DNA from: Cunninghamia lanceolata
Lineage: Eukaryota > Streptophyta > Pinopsida > Cupressales > Cupressaceae
Assembly: GCA_027924645.1 (NCBI GenBank)
Contig: BSBN01001150.1
Location: 496,001-560,000, forward strand
Direction: 5' to 3'
DNA length: 64,000 nucleotides
How positions within the stretch are numbered: position 1 is the first letter of the stretch; each line of letters begins with the position of its first letter. A model generated the notes under the pieces. It was not told the origin of the DNA. It made no database searches and saw only the letters and a program-made list of their open reading frames with translations. Below are positions 25,190 through 38,000 of the stretch, piece after piece. Position numbers and translations under genes: made by a program.

Positions 25190-25600
25190 TAAAAATGATG
25201 TTTGGCAGCTCTATTTTGATGGTTCTAGGAGTAAGGTTGGTGCTGGTGGAGGAGCTGTTCTAATTTCTCCCACAGGTGAAAGGTATTGTTCATCTTTTCG
25301 TTTTACTTTCGGTTGTTCTAATAACTCAGCTGAGTATGAAGCTTTAGTTCATGGATTGGAATGGGCTAGAAAAAGGAACATTAAATGTCTTAAAGTCTTT
25401 GGAGACATTGAATTAGTTGTGAAACAAGTCAGAAATCTTGCTGCTACAAATAATGATTTGCTGGAATTGTATAAACATAGAGTTTGGGACATGATAGAAG
25501 AATTTGATGCATTTAATCTGATATATGTACCTTGAACTGATAATAAACAGGCTGATAAACTAGCTGCCATAGGAGCTAAATATGATATTCCTGCAGAGAT
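25190..25600 (+). pseudogene. Archaeal-type RNase H domain (aRNH), upstream of RT
   Basis: The segment begins WQLYFDGSRSKVGAGGGAV and continues SAEYEALVHGLEWA, LKVFGDIELVVKQVR and NKQADKLAAIGA. The four catalytic carboxylates are present: Asp at 25,218, Glu at 25,332, Asp at 25,404 and Asp at 25,554, all in one frame. One TGA at 25,533 interrupts it, where Arg would fit. The domain is of the RNase HI/archaeal type, distinct from the Ty3-type RNase H that follows RT. Its place between protease and RT is unlike the usual Tat order (RT-RNH-aRNH-INT). I have an impression of similar plant polyproteins, so the order may mark a known sublineage. Confidence 0.9.
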
Positions 25601-26960
25601 GAGGAATGTTCATACTCCTTTATATGTCAAAGTTGTTGTAAGACCATCAGTTCCAGATAATAATATTAGTTGGCAAGTGTTTGACAGTGATAAACAGATT
25701 GTAAATTTTCTGATAGAAGAGGTTGAATTTTCTACAGGTAATCAACATAAATTTATGCAGCAATATGATGATCAAATAACTTTAAAGTCAAACAAAATGC
25801 CTAAGGGTTTGGTAACCTTAGAGTCAATATTTAATACTAATGATCAGGTAAGAAAAGACAAAGCTAGCTTGTTAGTGAAACAGGAACATTATGAACCTAT
25901 TGGGATCTTTAACGATAAGTTGCTCAAGGTCATAAAGGTATGTACAAAAGAAGAGCAACAAGAATTCATTCAGCTTTGTCAATAATTTAGTGATGTGTTT
26001 GCATGGGAATATGGAGATCTAAAAGATTTCAACCCTGAGTTGGCTCAACATACTATTGAGTTTGAACCTAAGTTAAAACCTGTTAGACAGAAGAAAAGAC
26101 GACTAAATCCAAAGCTAGAAGTGCTTATGAAGACTAAATTGAACAAGTTGATAGAAGGTAACATAATCTTTCCCATCAAGCACACTTCTTGGGTTTCTAA
26201 TTTGGTTCCTGTTAGGAAAAAGAATGGGGAAATCAGATTATGTGTTGATTTCCGTGATTTAAACAGAGCATCTTTAAAAGATCATTATCCTTTACCATCC
26301 ATGGAGCAAATCTTGCAAGTTGTCTCAAGATCAGAAAGATTCTCTTTGCTGGATGGTTATTCAGGTTACAATCAGTTTCTAGTGAAAGAGGAAGATTAGT
26401 ACAAGACTTCTTTCACTACCAAATGGGGAACAATGGCCTATAGAAAGATGCCATTTGGACTATCTAATGCAAGTGCAACATTCCAGAGAGCTATGGACAT
26501 GGCCTTCCAAGGCCATATCAATAAGTTTGTACTTGTGTACTTAGATGATGTGACTATTTTTTCTAAGAAAGATGAAGATCACTTTCATCATTTAAAATTG
26601 ATTTTTGAAAGATGCAGAGAGTTTGGGGTTTCACTCAACCCAAAAAAGAGTATTTTTTCCGTTCATGAAGGGAAACTTTTAGAACACAGTGTCAAAAGAT
26701 GGAATATCAATTGATCTTGAAAGAATCTCTGCAATATTGGCATTACCACTTCCTACACATAAGAAAGGCTTACAAAGCTCTCTGGAAAGAATAAACTTTA
26801 TAAGAAGATTTATACCTAACATAGCAGCTTTGTTGTAGCCTCTTACAACCATGTTAAAGAAGAATATAACTTTCAGCGGGACAAAAGAAGGAAAGTAGAG
26901 TTTTGAAGAGATAAAAGAGGCACTTGTTGCTGCCCCAACACTGATCAATCCAAATTTTGA
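25600..26960 (+). pseudogene. Reverse transcriptase domain of pol
   Basis: A linker with KSNKMPKGLVTLESIF leads into the RT palm and fingers: RQKKRRLNPKLEVLM, VPVRKKNGEIRLCVDFRDLN, SLKDHYPLPSMEQIL, LLDGYSGYNQ and KMPFGLSNASATFQRAMD. The catalytic Tyr-Leu-Asp-Asp box is intact (VYLDDVTIFSK, Asp codons at 26,544 and 26,547). Stops lie at 25,983 and 26,397. A frameshift follows near 26,690, after GKLL, where the frame should continue into the thumb. The thumb is readable in another frame with TAG at about 26,837 and 26,897. RT copies element RNA into DNA; this copy is inactive. Confidence 0.92.
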
Positions 26961-27340
26961 CAAAGATTTTATCTTGTATGCATTTGGCAGTGTTGATACT
27001 ATATCAACTATGCTTTGCCAGCAGAATGAGGAAGGATTGGAACAGCCTGTGACTTTCTTTAGCCAAATTCTGCATGATTATGAGGTAAGATATTCTTTTG
27101 TTGAAAAGCATGTATTGGATGTTATAAGGAGCCTAAAGAAATTTAAACACATGCTTTCAAATAATAGAATTCAATTAATGGTTTCCCATCCTACATTAAA
27201 GGAATTCTTGCTTAGTAAGGATTTGAATGATAAGAGAGCAGGGTGGATAACAAAGGTTATGGAGTATGACATCCAAATTAAAGTTACCAAGCTGGTCCAA
27301 GGCAAAGGACTGTGTGAACAACTTGCAAATCATGAACAAA
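26960..27340 (+). pseudogene. Ty3-type RNase H domain of pol
   Basis: The frame reads FILYAFGSVDTISTMLCQQN, then PVTFFSQILHDYEVRYSFVE, LKKFKHML, and IKVTKLVQGKGLCEQLA, the usual layout of the RNase H tethered to gypsy RT. The first catalytic Asp position of the family falls at Gly/Ser (AFGS), and the other acidic residues are weak. This fits a degenerate domain whose work was taken over by the upstream aRNH. Confidence 0.75.
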
Positions 27341-27349
27341 ATAACACTG

Positions 27350-28668
27350 AACTTGAAGGAAAAGCTGAGACAGTGCTACAAAATGAAGAAGTATCTACTA
27401 TCCCAGATTTCCCTGCAAGTTGGGTGCAGAATATGATCCATTATTTGCATACTGGAGATTGTCCTCAAGGCTTAGATAGATCAAAAAGAAGATACTATAG
27501 ATTTCAGGCAATTCCTTATGCTGTGATAGATGGAATCTTGTACAAAAAAGATTTTAATGGTGTTTTACTAAGGTGTGTACAACAAGATTATATTCAAAAG
27601 ATTCTAGAAGAGTTTCATGATGGACCTTTTGGAGGTCATTTTGTAGCTAGAACAACAGCTTTGAAAATTATGAGAGCTGGTTATTATTGGCCTAAGATGT
27701 TCAAGGATGCACATGATTGGGTAAAGAAATGTTTGAAATGTTTAGTTTTTGCAGGTAAACAGAAACTTGTAGCAATGCCCTTGCATCCAATCCAGGTAGA
27801 GTAGCCATTTGGCAAGTGGAGATTGGACTTCATTGGTCCTATCAATCCACCATTCAGCCAAGGACACAAGTGGATATTGACTGCTACCAATTATTTTACC
27901 AAATGGACTGAAGCAGTTGCATTAAAAGAAGCTAATGAAACTTCTATCCTAAATTTCTATCAAGATGTAGTGTCCAGGTTTGGTAATCCTGACTCAATTA
28001 TTTCAGATAATGCTTTAGCATTTATTGGTTTAAGAGTATCTGATTGGTTTGTCAAAAATAACATATTTCTGAATACTTCATCAAATTATTACCCTCAAGG
28101 TAATGGTCAGGCCGAATCAACTAACAAAAATCTGATTAAAATCATAAAGAAAACAATTGATGAAAATCAGAGATCTTGGCATGACAAGTTAAAGTTAGCC
28201 TTATGGGTTGATAGGATAACTCCTAAAAGAGCAACAGGTAATTCACCTTATGTTCTAACATATGGCAAAGAGGCCAAACTGCCAATATCAGTTGAGTTAC
28301 CAACTTTGACTTACATAAAAGAGCTAGAATTACTTGAGGAACAACCAATGGAGATAAGGCTTGCACAATTGATAGAACTAGAAGAGATCAGAAAAGAGGC
28401 CTTCAAAACATTAGAAATGCACCAGGCCCAAATGAAAAGGAAATTTGATAGAAAAGCAATCCCAAGAATCTTTAAAGAAGGTGATCTGGTTTTCAAATGG
28501 AATGAATTAAAGAGCAGACCTGGTCAACATACAAAATTTAATGCTATGTGGGATGAACCATACATCATTACAGAATGCAAGCAACACAATGCATTTCAGC
28601 TTGCTAAGTTAGATGGAGAGGTGTTGCCAATCCCTGTCAATGGGATTCACCTCAAGTTGTGTTATTAG
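27350..28668 (+). pseudogene. Integrase domain of pol
   Basis: An N-terminal HHCC zinc finger is readable (FHDGPFGGHF, then CLKCLVF). The catalytic core follows, with the DDE triad at Asp 27,826 (LDFIGP), Asp 28,006 (IISDNALAF) and Glu 28,114 (GNGQAESTNK). A C-terminal region with FKEGDLVFKWNEL and GQHTKFNAMWDEPYIITE corresponds to the GPY/F-type module. One TAG at 27,802 splits the domain where Trp is expected (WPFGKW). From 27,823 to 28,668 the frame is open for 281 codons, the longest intact stretch of the element. Integrase inserts the cDNA into the genome. Confidence 0.92.
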
Positions 28669-28948
28669 AGAAGCAACTTTTGCTGCAAACAAGTGCTTTT
28701 GCACATTTAATTTCAGTTATTGTTTTGTTTCTAAGAAGTGCTTTTGCATATTTTGTAGGTTATGTCTTAAGCAAGCCAAAATAGTTTTAGTTTCAATTTT
28801 GTTTTGCTGCTATAGTTTTCTATCAGTTTGAGTTGCTGAAAGTTTTTCAAAGATCAAGGCAGAAGAAGACTCATGTGCCCAATAGAATTGCAAGGCTACT
28901 GGTTCTAATTTGTTTAGCAGGAAAACACCCCTGAGAGGTCGCCAGAAA

Positions 28949-31900
28949 TGTTACTAAATTATGTTCACACCTAATTTAGTTAGACCTGATCTGCAGTTGT
29001 TACAAAAGGAGTAAAAGAAAACTTTTAAGTTAATGCAATCAGTGAATGTATGATGTCTTGGCAAGAGAAAATAAGGATTAGCTATCAGGATAATTTGATA
29101 GTCTAATTAGGACTGTCAAACCATCCTAACAAAAGAAAATCTAATGACAAGATATCAGACAGTCAATGAATGACATAACAGATGTATCTGGTTTTATCTT
29201 TTAGTTATGAGATAATTGAATTATTCAACTGATCACAATTCAGTGTGAAATAAAAGTATTTATAAAAACTGGCATTTCATATCATGTTTTGAACATATGT
29301 TTCATATCAATTTCAGTTATTCTATCCTATGCATTTGATTCAAAAAAGTAAACATACATAAATCATTTGCATAAGGTAAAGTAACTGATCATATATTTAA
29401 ATAAATGTTTAAATGTGTCCCACACAAGCTGTGGGATTGACTAAACTGAGCAATGTAGACATATGCAAGCTATACATATGAGGATAAAAAGAAAGAGAAA
29501 GAACATATGAGAATATTAAATATCCATCGTTGCCTTTTTTCAGAAGGTTCATGTCATTAGTTGATAGCTGGTCTTCATGTCCTTATCTTCATCTCTTGAT
29601 CATGACAGTGTACCTGCAAAAAATTGGGGAAAAGCCCTGTTAGAAGCTCCAGATATTTAAAATTATCACATGTTTTTATCAAAAAATATATCAACTTGCA
29701 GACATTATGCATCTTATGTGAATGGATCAAATCAGACATGCACAATAAATTAGATCATCATGAGAAAGATCAATCAACTTCAAGAGGTATGTTTTTATGC
29801 TAACTTGTTTGTTCACTGTGCAGGTATAGGGAAAGTAATGTTGCTGATTTGAAGACATTAAAACATGTGGAGAAAATGTGGCTCCCACAAGGGTAGACCC
29901 CAATATGTGTTCCTTTTTATTCATTTGAAAAGGATATCAGATTGTAAAAGACAGGATGCATTATTCAAGACGATACTATGCATCAGAACAGTCAAGCTGC
30001 AAAAAGAGTGAAGTCATCATGATAAAAGTGAAGAGGAGTAGTTGCTCCTATAAACTATGCCCACTTAAGGGAATAGTCTTTTAAAACTAGAGGATCATAT
30101 TCAAATTGCTTTGTTACATGTTACAAAAGAAGCAGTGATTCTGATCAAGTTGTCCATATGCAGAATACAGAAGTGCAGTCATGAGAAGGTATTCTTCTTT
30201 ATTCCTATCAATGATTGAAGTATGTTTCTGCTGTCATATATATGTCATAAGTTATAACAACCATCTATATAGGTGAACATCATGATAAACTGATAGTAGA
30301 TGTCATAAAAATATATAAAGTGCAATGAGGGACAACCTTGTAATAAATGGAGAATCAAATGAAAGAAGTTTGCTAAGACTGTCATGAAGTGATCAAATAA
30401 CAGCTTTGTAAAATATAGATTTACATGAAGTGAAGGCTACAAGAGCTATTACAAATGATAAACTATCATAGTACTATAACAGTATGCAAAAAGTACAATG
30501 TCTTTGCTATAGAAGAACATAAATGTCAAGGCATAACAAGGTATATTCATATCATGCCAAGGTTCAATCCTCATGCATCAAGGACATTTCAAGTGCAAGA
30601 AGCTGACTATAAATGCAATCACCTTTGACCATGAAAGGAATAGCAATAAACTGTTTAAAGAGGCATCAGACAATAACACACAGGTATGCATCAACAAAGA
30701 CAGAAACAGTTCATCATTGTTCTATGTGCAAGACAAATCAATGTAGCTACAGATGATAGTTGGAGAAAAGAAATACACCATGTTCATATCATGAAATGAA
30801 GTACAACCATGCCACATACTGGAGCATTATGCCATCATTGCATACTTACATCATATTGAACATTATGAATTGACAGAAGCTATAGAAAGATTTCTGAGTG
30901 ATCATATCATATAAGAAATGATAAACGACTATTAAACACTACAAGAACAAATCACTTTCTGAATGTTCATGTTATACAGGAGATAGTTCAAGCAAAGAAG
31001 CAGATGTTCAAATTCATGCCATGCAATAGAGTACAAATGAGAGAATGACAAGGAGATGTAGTGAGCAAAGGAGTCTAGATTTTTCATTCATACAGAAGAT
31101 TTCAAATTGCTTTAAAAAAAACACCAGGTTATGAAAATCTACAGCGTGTCAAATGCCATGAAGTAGAGAAGTTTTAAAGATACTAGTTCTATTATATTTC
31201 AAATGACAGAAGAATAAAGAAGGAAAAGTCAAGGGTTTTGCATGTGTTTAATTTCACATATTCAAATTGACAGTTTCATTTTATAACAGAATACTCACAA
31301 AATGTCAAGACCCTTGTCATCAGTTTTGTGTTTTGAAGTTACAGTATAAAGACAATGAAAGGGAAAAGATACAGATAAAGATACAGTAGGCTATACCAAA
31401 GAAGGCCTTATTTTTAAAGAAATCAATATGCTCTATTTATTGTTGAAACCCTTATATATATTTTCATTTACAGAAAGGTCAAGAAAAAGGAGAGAAAGAG
31501 CTACAGAGACCATGCCCAAGAAGGCCTTGTTTTTTTCAAAAGATATCAAAACCTCTACAAATATTTCAAACCCTTGTACTATTTTCATGTATACAGTTGA
31601 AAACAATGCTACAAAGCAAGAAAAAGTTATGGCTGTGACAGGAGGAAGATCATTCTGTGTAGAAATGAAAAACACCTCTTATCTTTTGAAACCCTTGTAT
31701 TTTTCATCTGCAGAGAGAAGTTAAGACACAGGAAACAACATACAAGATGCAGCTGTGGCCAGGAGAGGCCTTTCTTCACTCAAGATTTTCAAAACCCTTA
31801 TAACATTTCTTCAAACTTTCACAAGTTTTTTATTTGCAAAGAGGAGAAATGTGAAAGAAAAACAACATACAGTAAGGCCATGGTTGGAAAAGGTATTTTT

Positions 31901-34370
31901 TTATCAAACCCTTGTTATAGTTCTTCAAACCCTTACAAGATTCATGTCTACAGTGGAGTAAAGAGAAGGGAAAATCAATATTCAGGAATGGCTATTAGAG
32001 AGAAGGTCATTTCTTCAAAAGTACAAATACCCACTTCAACATTTTGAAACCCTTGTCAGTTCATTTACAATGAAAAAAATAAAGATACAGAAAGACCGAA
32101 GAGAAGAGCTCACCTCACATTTTGAAGAGGAAAGAAACTAATACACAGTTAGGACCTTCATTCTTGGAGATTTCTTGCAAATGAAGTCACAGTTTCAAAT
32201 AATGGTTGACATAGAGGAACAAAGAAAAGATTATTAAAAAAGTTGATAATGTATGCCCAACACATAGCCGACGGCTAGAGCATGAAGAATGAACAAAAAT
32301 GATAAGAATTTACTCAGTAAAGACCCAAAAACATGCTCACCTTTTCTCCCTGCACCGAAATGCCATGGAAATGATAAAGAATCGACCAGAGAAGCCATTG
32401 AAATGGCAGAAGAAAGAGCAAGAGAAGCATTTTTTTTCCCAAACCCTAGCCGTCGACTTTGAGGTTGTAGAGCCAGAGTAAAGTTCAAATGAAGGAGTGA
32501 AATGAATTTTAGGGTTTGGTATTTGCTTTTGTTTGATGGTTGTTCTCTCTTTTTCCTCATTTCTTTTTGGACTTAGCAACAAAATCAAATTATTGCCTGA
32601 CATCAAGACTTGAGTCTTGATAGTTCCTAATGATGATGCCAAGGAGGGGCCCGTGGGCCCAAAGAATTATTTCATTTCTTGCATTTGATTATGCTAAGTC
32701 AAAGGTTGAAATCATTAGAAGGTGAGGCTTTAGGGCCTTTTATCTCCATTGTCCATGATGGTTGACAAGATAAATGGTTGAAGATATGAAGACAAGTGAA
32801 TACAAGGTGGATAAGACAAATGCAGGTAAGGTCAATAATACAATGGATATGGTATGAAGACAAAGGTGATGCATGTGTAATGCAAACTACACCTATTTTC
32901 TTTTGCAATGTAATGGAGTGATAAGGGAATATTCTTATGCCTTAAGTGCATGTGTAATGCAACTAGAAGGTTTTCTTTTGCATGGAGTTTTAAGGTGATA
33001 ATGATGCAATTATCATTACTCTTGATAATTCATTATATTATTTTGCATGTAAATGACCTTTTTTTTTTTTGCATGGGAGGCATAAGGGGGTAATTTTTTC
33101 ATTTTTTCATGTATGAAGACCTAATTAAATTTTGGCATCATTATCATGCAAAATCATGCAAATTAGGCAAATGTAAAAGGAGAGATAAGGAGTTTTCTTC
33201 TTCTTCCATTTCCTCATAATGTTACAACAATATATCATGTAAATAAATTAATAAAGTAATATTTTATAAATTACTCTATTATTTTGTCACAAGTTGTAAA
33301 AAATTGGAGAAATTAGACAAATTGAAACTCATATAGAGTAAGTCATGCAAATGACTACTTTATTAATTTTCCACATGATCTACACATGAAAAATCATGCA
33401 AAATGGAGGAGTTAAGTTAACTGAGGACTTTTAAGGTCTTTTTGCGTGGCTTGGAGGTCAAAATAGAGAAAATTGGTCAACTCTTGGGTCAAACATATGG
33501 AGACTAGCAGATTGGAGCTATTTTTGCTCATTTTGAGGTAGTTTTGACCCTTATTTTTAGGGATTTCAATGTTTGCTCATGGATCAAATTGGAGACCTTG
33601 TTTTTAGAGGCAGTTAACTTCAGTTGATTTTTCATACCTCTTGGTGAGAGAGAAAACTATATATTGTAGAGAAAGACTTAGGTTTTTCTAGTTCTTGCCT
33701 TTTTGCTCTTTATACTTTGAGAGAGAAAGATGTTTTGTAACTCATTTATTTACAGATTTATAGATATTACAATAGGTAACAGGTTCTATATTTTGTTCTA
33801 TGCAATTATTTCTTTTATTTTTTAGTTTGATCAAGTATCTACCTTCCATTAATGCAATTTGTATGAGTGATTTGATGAGATTTTATTGTGTTTAACATCA
33901 GAACCTTTAAAATCATTGTCTCATTAGTGCTTGTTCGTGTTAGATAACATTGAAAATCACAGGTCTTAGGCTATGCAATTGGAAAACCTTCCTTTTATGT
34001 TGTGAAAAATCCCTTTTCCTTCAAAACAGAAATATTTTCTAGCCTCCCTTAGAAACATTTTTGTGATCAATTTGTTGAAAGTGGTATGTGTGGATATTTT
34101 CTGAGATCTATTGTGAGTTAGGTTGCCAAGTTTTCATCATTATTAGGTGCATCACCATATTTTTACAGTTTTATTCACTTTTAGAAAGATCTTTTTACCC
34201 TTTTCCACATCAAAGTCATAGATCCAATTGAATATTTTTAAGGGAACCAGCCCATAATCTGGAGGATCAAACTTGACATAGGTCACCCATATCCTGAGTT
34301 TGATCCCATGTTTCGAAGGATTGCTGAGTATCACAACTTTGCATCATGGGTGCAATCCTAATCGACAACA
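28949..34370 (+). repeat. 3' LTR (5.42 kb)
   Basis: It matches the 5' LTR end to end with scattered substitutions and small indels, and has the same TGTTACT...GACAACA ends. The tract just before it, CTGAGAGGTCGCCAGAAA, is only loosely purine-rich, so the polypurine tract is weak or mutated. The internal tandem series is at 31,300-32,110. Confidence 0.95.
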
Positions 34371-35930
34371 ATACACATGGGAAAATTTCTTTTAGGTAAA
34401 ATACCCATAAATCAACATTTTATTAAGACACTTACAAAAAATAGTCTATTAAAAAATAGACTAAACGGGAAACACTTCTCCTTACTTCCACTTGGCCAAT
34501 AACACCTCATGTGCATAGTGATATAATTCACTATAAATCTTCAAATTCCCTTACTCTCAATTGAGAGAGAACCTCCGAAGTTAAATAAAGGAGAAGGGGT
34601 GGAAAAATACCTGAAGGGGTATTAGTCACACTTTTTCAAAGCAACCATTTGTTAGTAATTAATAATCTAATAGTTATTAGATTATTAATTATTAAATGTA
34701 TATATAATAAACATAAGTTTTATAACCTTATATTATAACAATATATATAAATGTTATAAGAGTATGATCCCAATTAACATTATTTTCTAACAAAACTTGC
34801 AAGGAAGTTTTATTTATTTTTATTTCCTAAAATAATGTTGTTAAACAACCAATACTCGTTCTCATGTTAAAATTATCTAATCTAAAAATATAGCTATCCA
34901 TTCTATCTTAAAATTAAACTATCTAACTTAACCATTGCACCCAACATAGTGCACGGTTTGAGATGGGGATTGAAAGAATGAGATACTAAATTGACTTTAC
35001 ATTTGAAGTTGTGGAGGTAAACATTAACAAGATCTGTGCAGCAGCAGAAGTCCCTGCCAAATGCTGCCAGCACAGAGCATGAGAAGAATATGGGGGGAAA
35101 ACAAATGTGTGAAATTTAAGTGGATTTGGAAAATGCATGTAACTGTACGAAAAGCACGGTGCGAAGGAAATGATATAGTTTTAAATTCTAGTTGCTTGCA
35201 TTTGTTGTTGAGATTATGCGCAACTAATCAATAACACTAAAATTATCATTTGTTTTAAGTTTCTGTTGATCATGCTGAATGGGCTATATGAGATATAAGG
35301 AAAATGCATGGAGGAGGTTTAGTAGTACTAAAGGGCGAATCAAGAATAGAGACTAATATCCAAACACAATTTGCATTTATGTAATTTTTGAATATTAATG
35401 TTAACAAACCAATTGATAAATGGACTATAGTTGCCTGAATACGAAATTGATGAAATAGGAGGTTTAGCAGCACTAAAGGGTGAGTCAAGAATAAAGACTA
35501 ATATCCAAACACAATTTGCATTTGTGTAAATTTTTAATATTAATGTTCACAAACCAATTGAAAAATGAATTATAGTTGCCTGAATATGAAATTGATGAAA
35601 AATGGATTCTAGAATCAGCACTTGTTAATGATTATTAACACCATGATACTAGTTTTTACAGACTTACCCTTATCGCTGCAAAGATATTAAGAACTCTTAT
35701 TAAATGTAGTATATCGTTATGACATGAAATCATATCCATTGGTAGATATAGTGTTACACAGAAATAAGCAATTCTAATTTGAGAGGCCAGGCAATATCTC
35801 CATAACATATTTCTGCCGCTGCACAGTCTATACATTAACGAGGATTTGTGATATCCACCACTGAAAATAGACAAACACAATGGAAGCATTTAGTCTTAAG
35901 ATAACAAAACAAGCTACCAAACTTCATATA
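34371..35930. other. AT-rich intergenic sequence
   Basis: It holds a direct duplication of about 120 bp: AGGAGGTTTAGTAGTACTAA near 35,312 and AGGAGGTTTAGCAGCACTAA near 35,458, each followed by AGACTAATATCCAAACACAA. Nothing coding could be supported, and no further kinase exon was found. Confidence 0.5.
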
Positions 35931-35931
35931 C

Positions 35932-36832
35932 CTTCAATGCATAATCATCTGTCAAATAGATTGCATTAGAATGTAAGCTAGGATGAGTAACAGGGGGATT
36001 TAGTTCATGATGCATATATTGAAGACAGTATGCTACACCCATTATAATTCTCATTCTTGTTGCCCAGCCCAAATGTTCGGCTTCTTTATCTGTTGAAAAT
36101 AAAAATTTAAATTTTGGTCTGCATGAACTTCAATTATTATATAAACTTATGCATATAGAACATTAAAATAAGACATAACTAAACATCTAGTTATAAGAAT
36201 CAACCTAAATTTTACAAATGCGCCATTGAACAAATTGCAATGATGTTTTAGTAGGAAGTACTCACTATGAAGATGTTCAAACAGTGTACCGTTTCCAGGA
36301 GCATATTCAAAAACCATCATTCTTATAAATGGTTGTTCTTCCTCACAAAACCCAATAAGATTAACAAAGTTTTTGTGGTTAATCTTAGAAAGGATTTCAA
36401 TCTGTAGTATGTATAAGGAAAAAGGATTAGACCAGTGCATCTTATAGAAAAATAGGAATAGAAGCCCATCTTAAACAAATTAAGCAGAGTAAACTATTGC
36501 CCTTCATAGAAGTGATCTCATTAAAAGTGAAAACTTTGAAGTCTTACTCAGATAGTAAATGGAATTAAGATGAAAATGTAAGCAGAAAAAAGAAGAGATA
36601 AGGCAAAGAGATTTTATCAATTCATTAAGCATGTTGGTACCTTGTGCCTGAAATAAAAATTTTGAGCGAGGTGACCAATTCTTTGTAGATGATATTGTGG
36701 TAGATGTTACAGTAATTTTAACACCATTTGAAAAAGTCCCTTTGAATATCATCCCATCAGGTGAGGAACCAATGATATTACTGAACTCTTCACAAGCTGC
36801 TTCTAATTCTAGTCAGTTTAGTTTAGGAACAC
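35932..36832 (-). pseudogene. MRH1/MDIS2-type receptor kinase, kinase exons (broken)
   Basis: Three exons are readable on the minus strand. Exon 36,832-36,641 encodes VPKLN-stop-LELEAACEEFSNII, then GSSPDGMIFKGTFSNGV. Exon 36,400-36,266 encodes IEILSKINHKNFVNLIGFCE and MMVFEYAPGNGTLFEHLH. Exon 36,089-35,932 encodes KEAEHLGWATRMRIIMGVAY and CLQYMHHELNPPVTHP. This is the divergent kinase domain of the LRR receptor-like kinases named MRH1 or MDIS2, plasma-membrane proteins linked to root-hair and pollen-tube growth. Damage: TGA at 36,813-36,815 where Arg fits; splice acceptor AT instead of AG at 36,833-36,834; and an apparent one-base insertion before the 36,641 donor. The upstream exon lies at 49.2 kb. 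Later kinase exons were not found. Confidence 0.85.
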
Positions 36833-36849
36833 ATGTGGAAGAAAGAATC

Positions 36850-37718
36850 CCATACTATCGTTTAATCTTTACCTAAAATGTGACTTAACTGAAAAAGTAA
36901 GATTTGTCAATGTAAAGTTACACAGTGCAACACTGCAACCCTTAAGTAACTTCCAAGTTTCACATGTTCAAGAGTCCATTAACATTTATATCTACATCAA
37001 GGTTAACTAATGTTTTTAATTAAGTGAAACTGATCGAGGAGAAAGGCATCTCGAACAATGATAGGGAAATGAATGAATTATCTTTGTAAGAAAGCTATCA
37101 TAGATTAATCATAAGTAGTCTATTCTGGAAATGAGCATTATAGAGATCTAAAACTCTGTACCTCGGTGACACGTCCCTGGCATTTTTTGCCACGTACCGG
37201 GGACGTTCAAGGGATGTGGGGACAGCTCCGTAATGTCCCCTGAATCTGACATCCCCAATCCTTTATGGTGTATGACAGTCACATATATACAATAGTCACA
37301 TGTTTTTTGGTTTTTAATGAACATACTTTGCAAGATTTGATGGTTTGTAATGAGCAGACTTTGCAAGATTTGAAAGCAGTTTTCAGTCATTTCAGTTGGC
37401 AAAATAATAGGGTTTTCAAAGTAGAATCAGGCAACAATACCTAGGATTTCAAGCTCCATTTGTACCTTTCAAGGTGGTGTTTCAGTCCCAAGATGGTGGT
37501 TTTCTATCACTAAAAACAATTGTTTTTATTTGTTTTTGCAGTCACAAAATTACAGGTTTGCAACATATAACAACAGAGATTTCAGTCATAGGATAGTGGA
37601 TCTTCAAATTCTCCTACGAAAATTTTTAGGTCCCTTTTAATGCTCTCAACATGTATGACAATCAACTGATTTTTGTTAGCAAAAGACATCAATTTTCAGT
37701 GACAGAAGTTGAGATGCC
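36850..37718. other. Intron remnant of the receptor-kinase pseudogene
   Basis: Mostly AT-rich, with a G+C-rich block at 37,170-37,255 that repeats GGGACGT/ACGTCCC-like phrases (CACGTCCCTGG, ACCGGGGACG). No coding sequence seen. It ends at the left boundary of the candidate inverted-repeat element. Confidence 0.45.
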
Positions 37719-37724
37719 TATCTA

Positions 37725-37772
37725 GGTAAGTGCAAGAAGATGGGGGGCCAAAAAGGGGTCTTAAGTGGCCAC
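37725..37772 (+). repeat. Left inverted terminal repeat of the candidate element
   Basis: The 30 bp from GGTAAGTGCAAG onward match the right end in inverted orientation at 29 of 30 positions. The following GTGGCCAC (37,765-37,772) is also matched, with 10 extra bases on this side. Confidence 0.7.
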
Positions 37773-37941
37773 TTTTTTTTTGAAATCAGGAAATACTAGC
37801 CTTGGATGAGAATTTGAGCATAGTTACACTCAAAATTTGGAGATGCAACCAAAACAATGTTTGTAGTGCTCTGAGTCTACTTTCTAAACTACTATTTTTT
37901 TTGAAAATGGCATAGATTAAGGGGTTCAAAAGAGGGAGCCA

Positions 37942-38000
37942 CAAAAATTGGTGTTGTTTCTGTCAAAAGAACATAACATGGCATGTTTTGTGGCTCCCTC
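37942..38000. repeat. Local hairpin
   Basis: AGGGAGCCACAAAA near 37,943 is the reverse complement of TTTTGTGGCTCCCT near 37,990, with a loop of about 35-40 bp. It lies about 220 bp inside the left end of the candidate element. Confidence 0.7.

Larger units (their letters stand above)
16886..34370 (+). mobile_element. Ty3/gypsy LTR retrotransposon, Tat-type, complete but inactive
   Basis: Two long direct repeats (16,886-22,268 and 28,949-34,370) flank a 6.7-kb internal region with a tRNA-primer site and gag, protease, archaeal-type RNase H, reverse transcriptase, Ty3-type RNase H and integrase domains in that order. Each LTR begins TGTTACTAAA and ends GACAACA. The 5-bp flanks are ATATA (16,881-16,885) and ATACA (34,371-34,375), consistent with a target-site duplication that has taken one change. 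The protein frames carry about fourteen stops and at least one frameshift, so the copy cannot transpose on its own. By eye the LTRs are roughly 92-95% alike in the parts compared. The extra RNase H domain and the primer site point to the Tat/Ogre group. Confidence 0.95.

Noticed and set aside
26679..26963. 94-codon minus frame
   Set aside because: Antisense shadow of the reverse-transcriptase thumb region.
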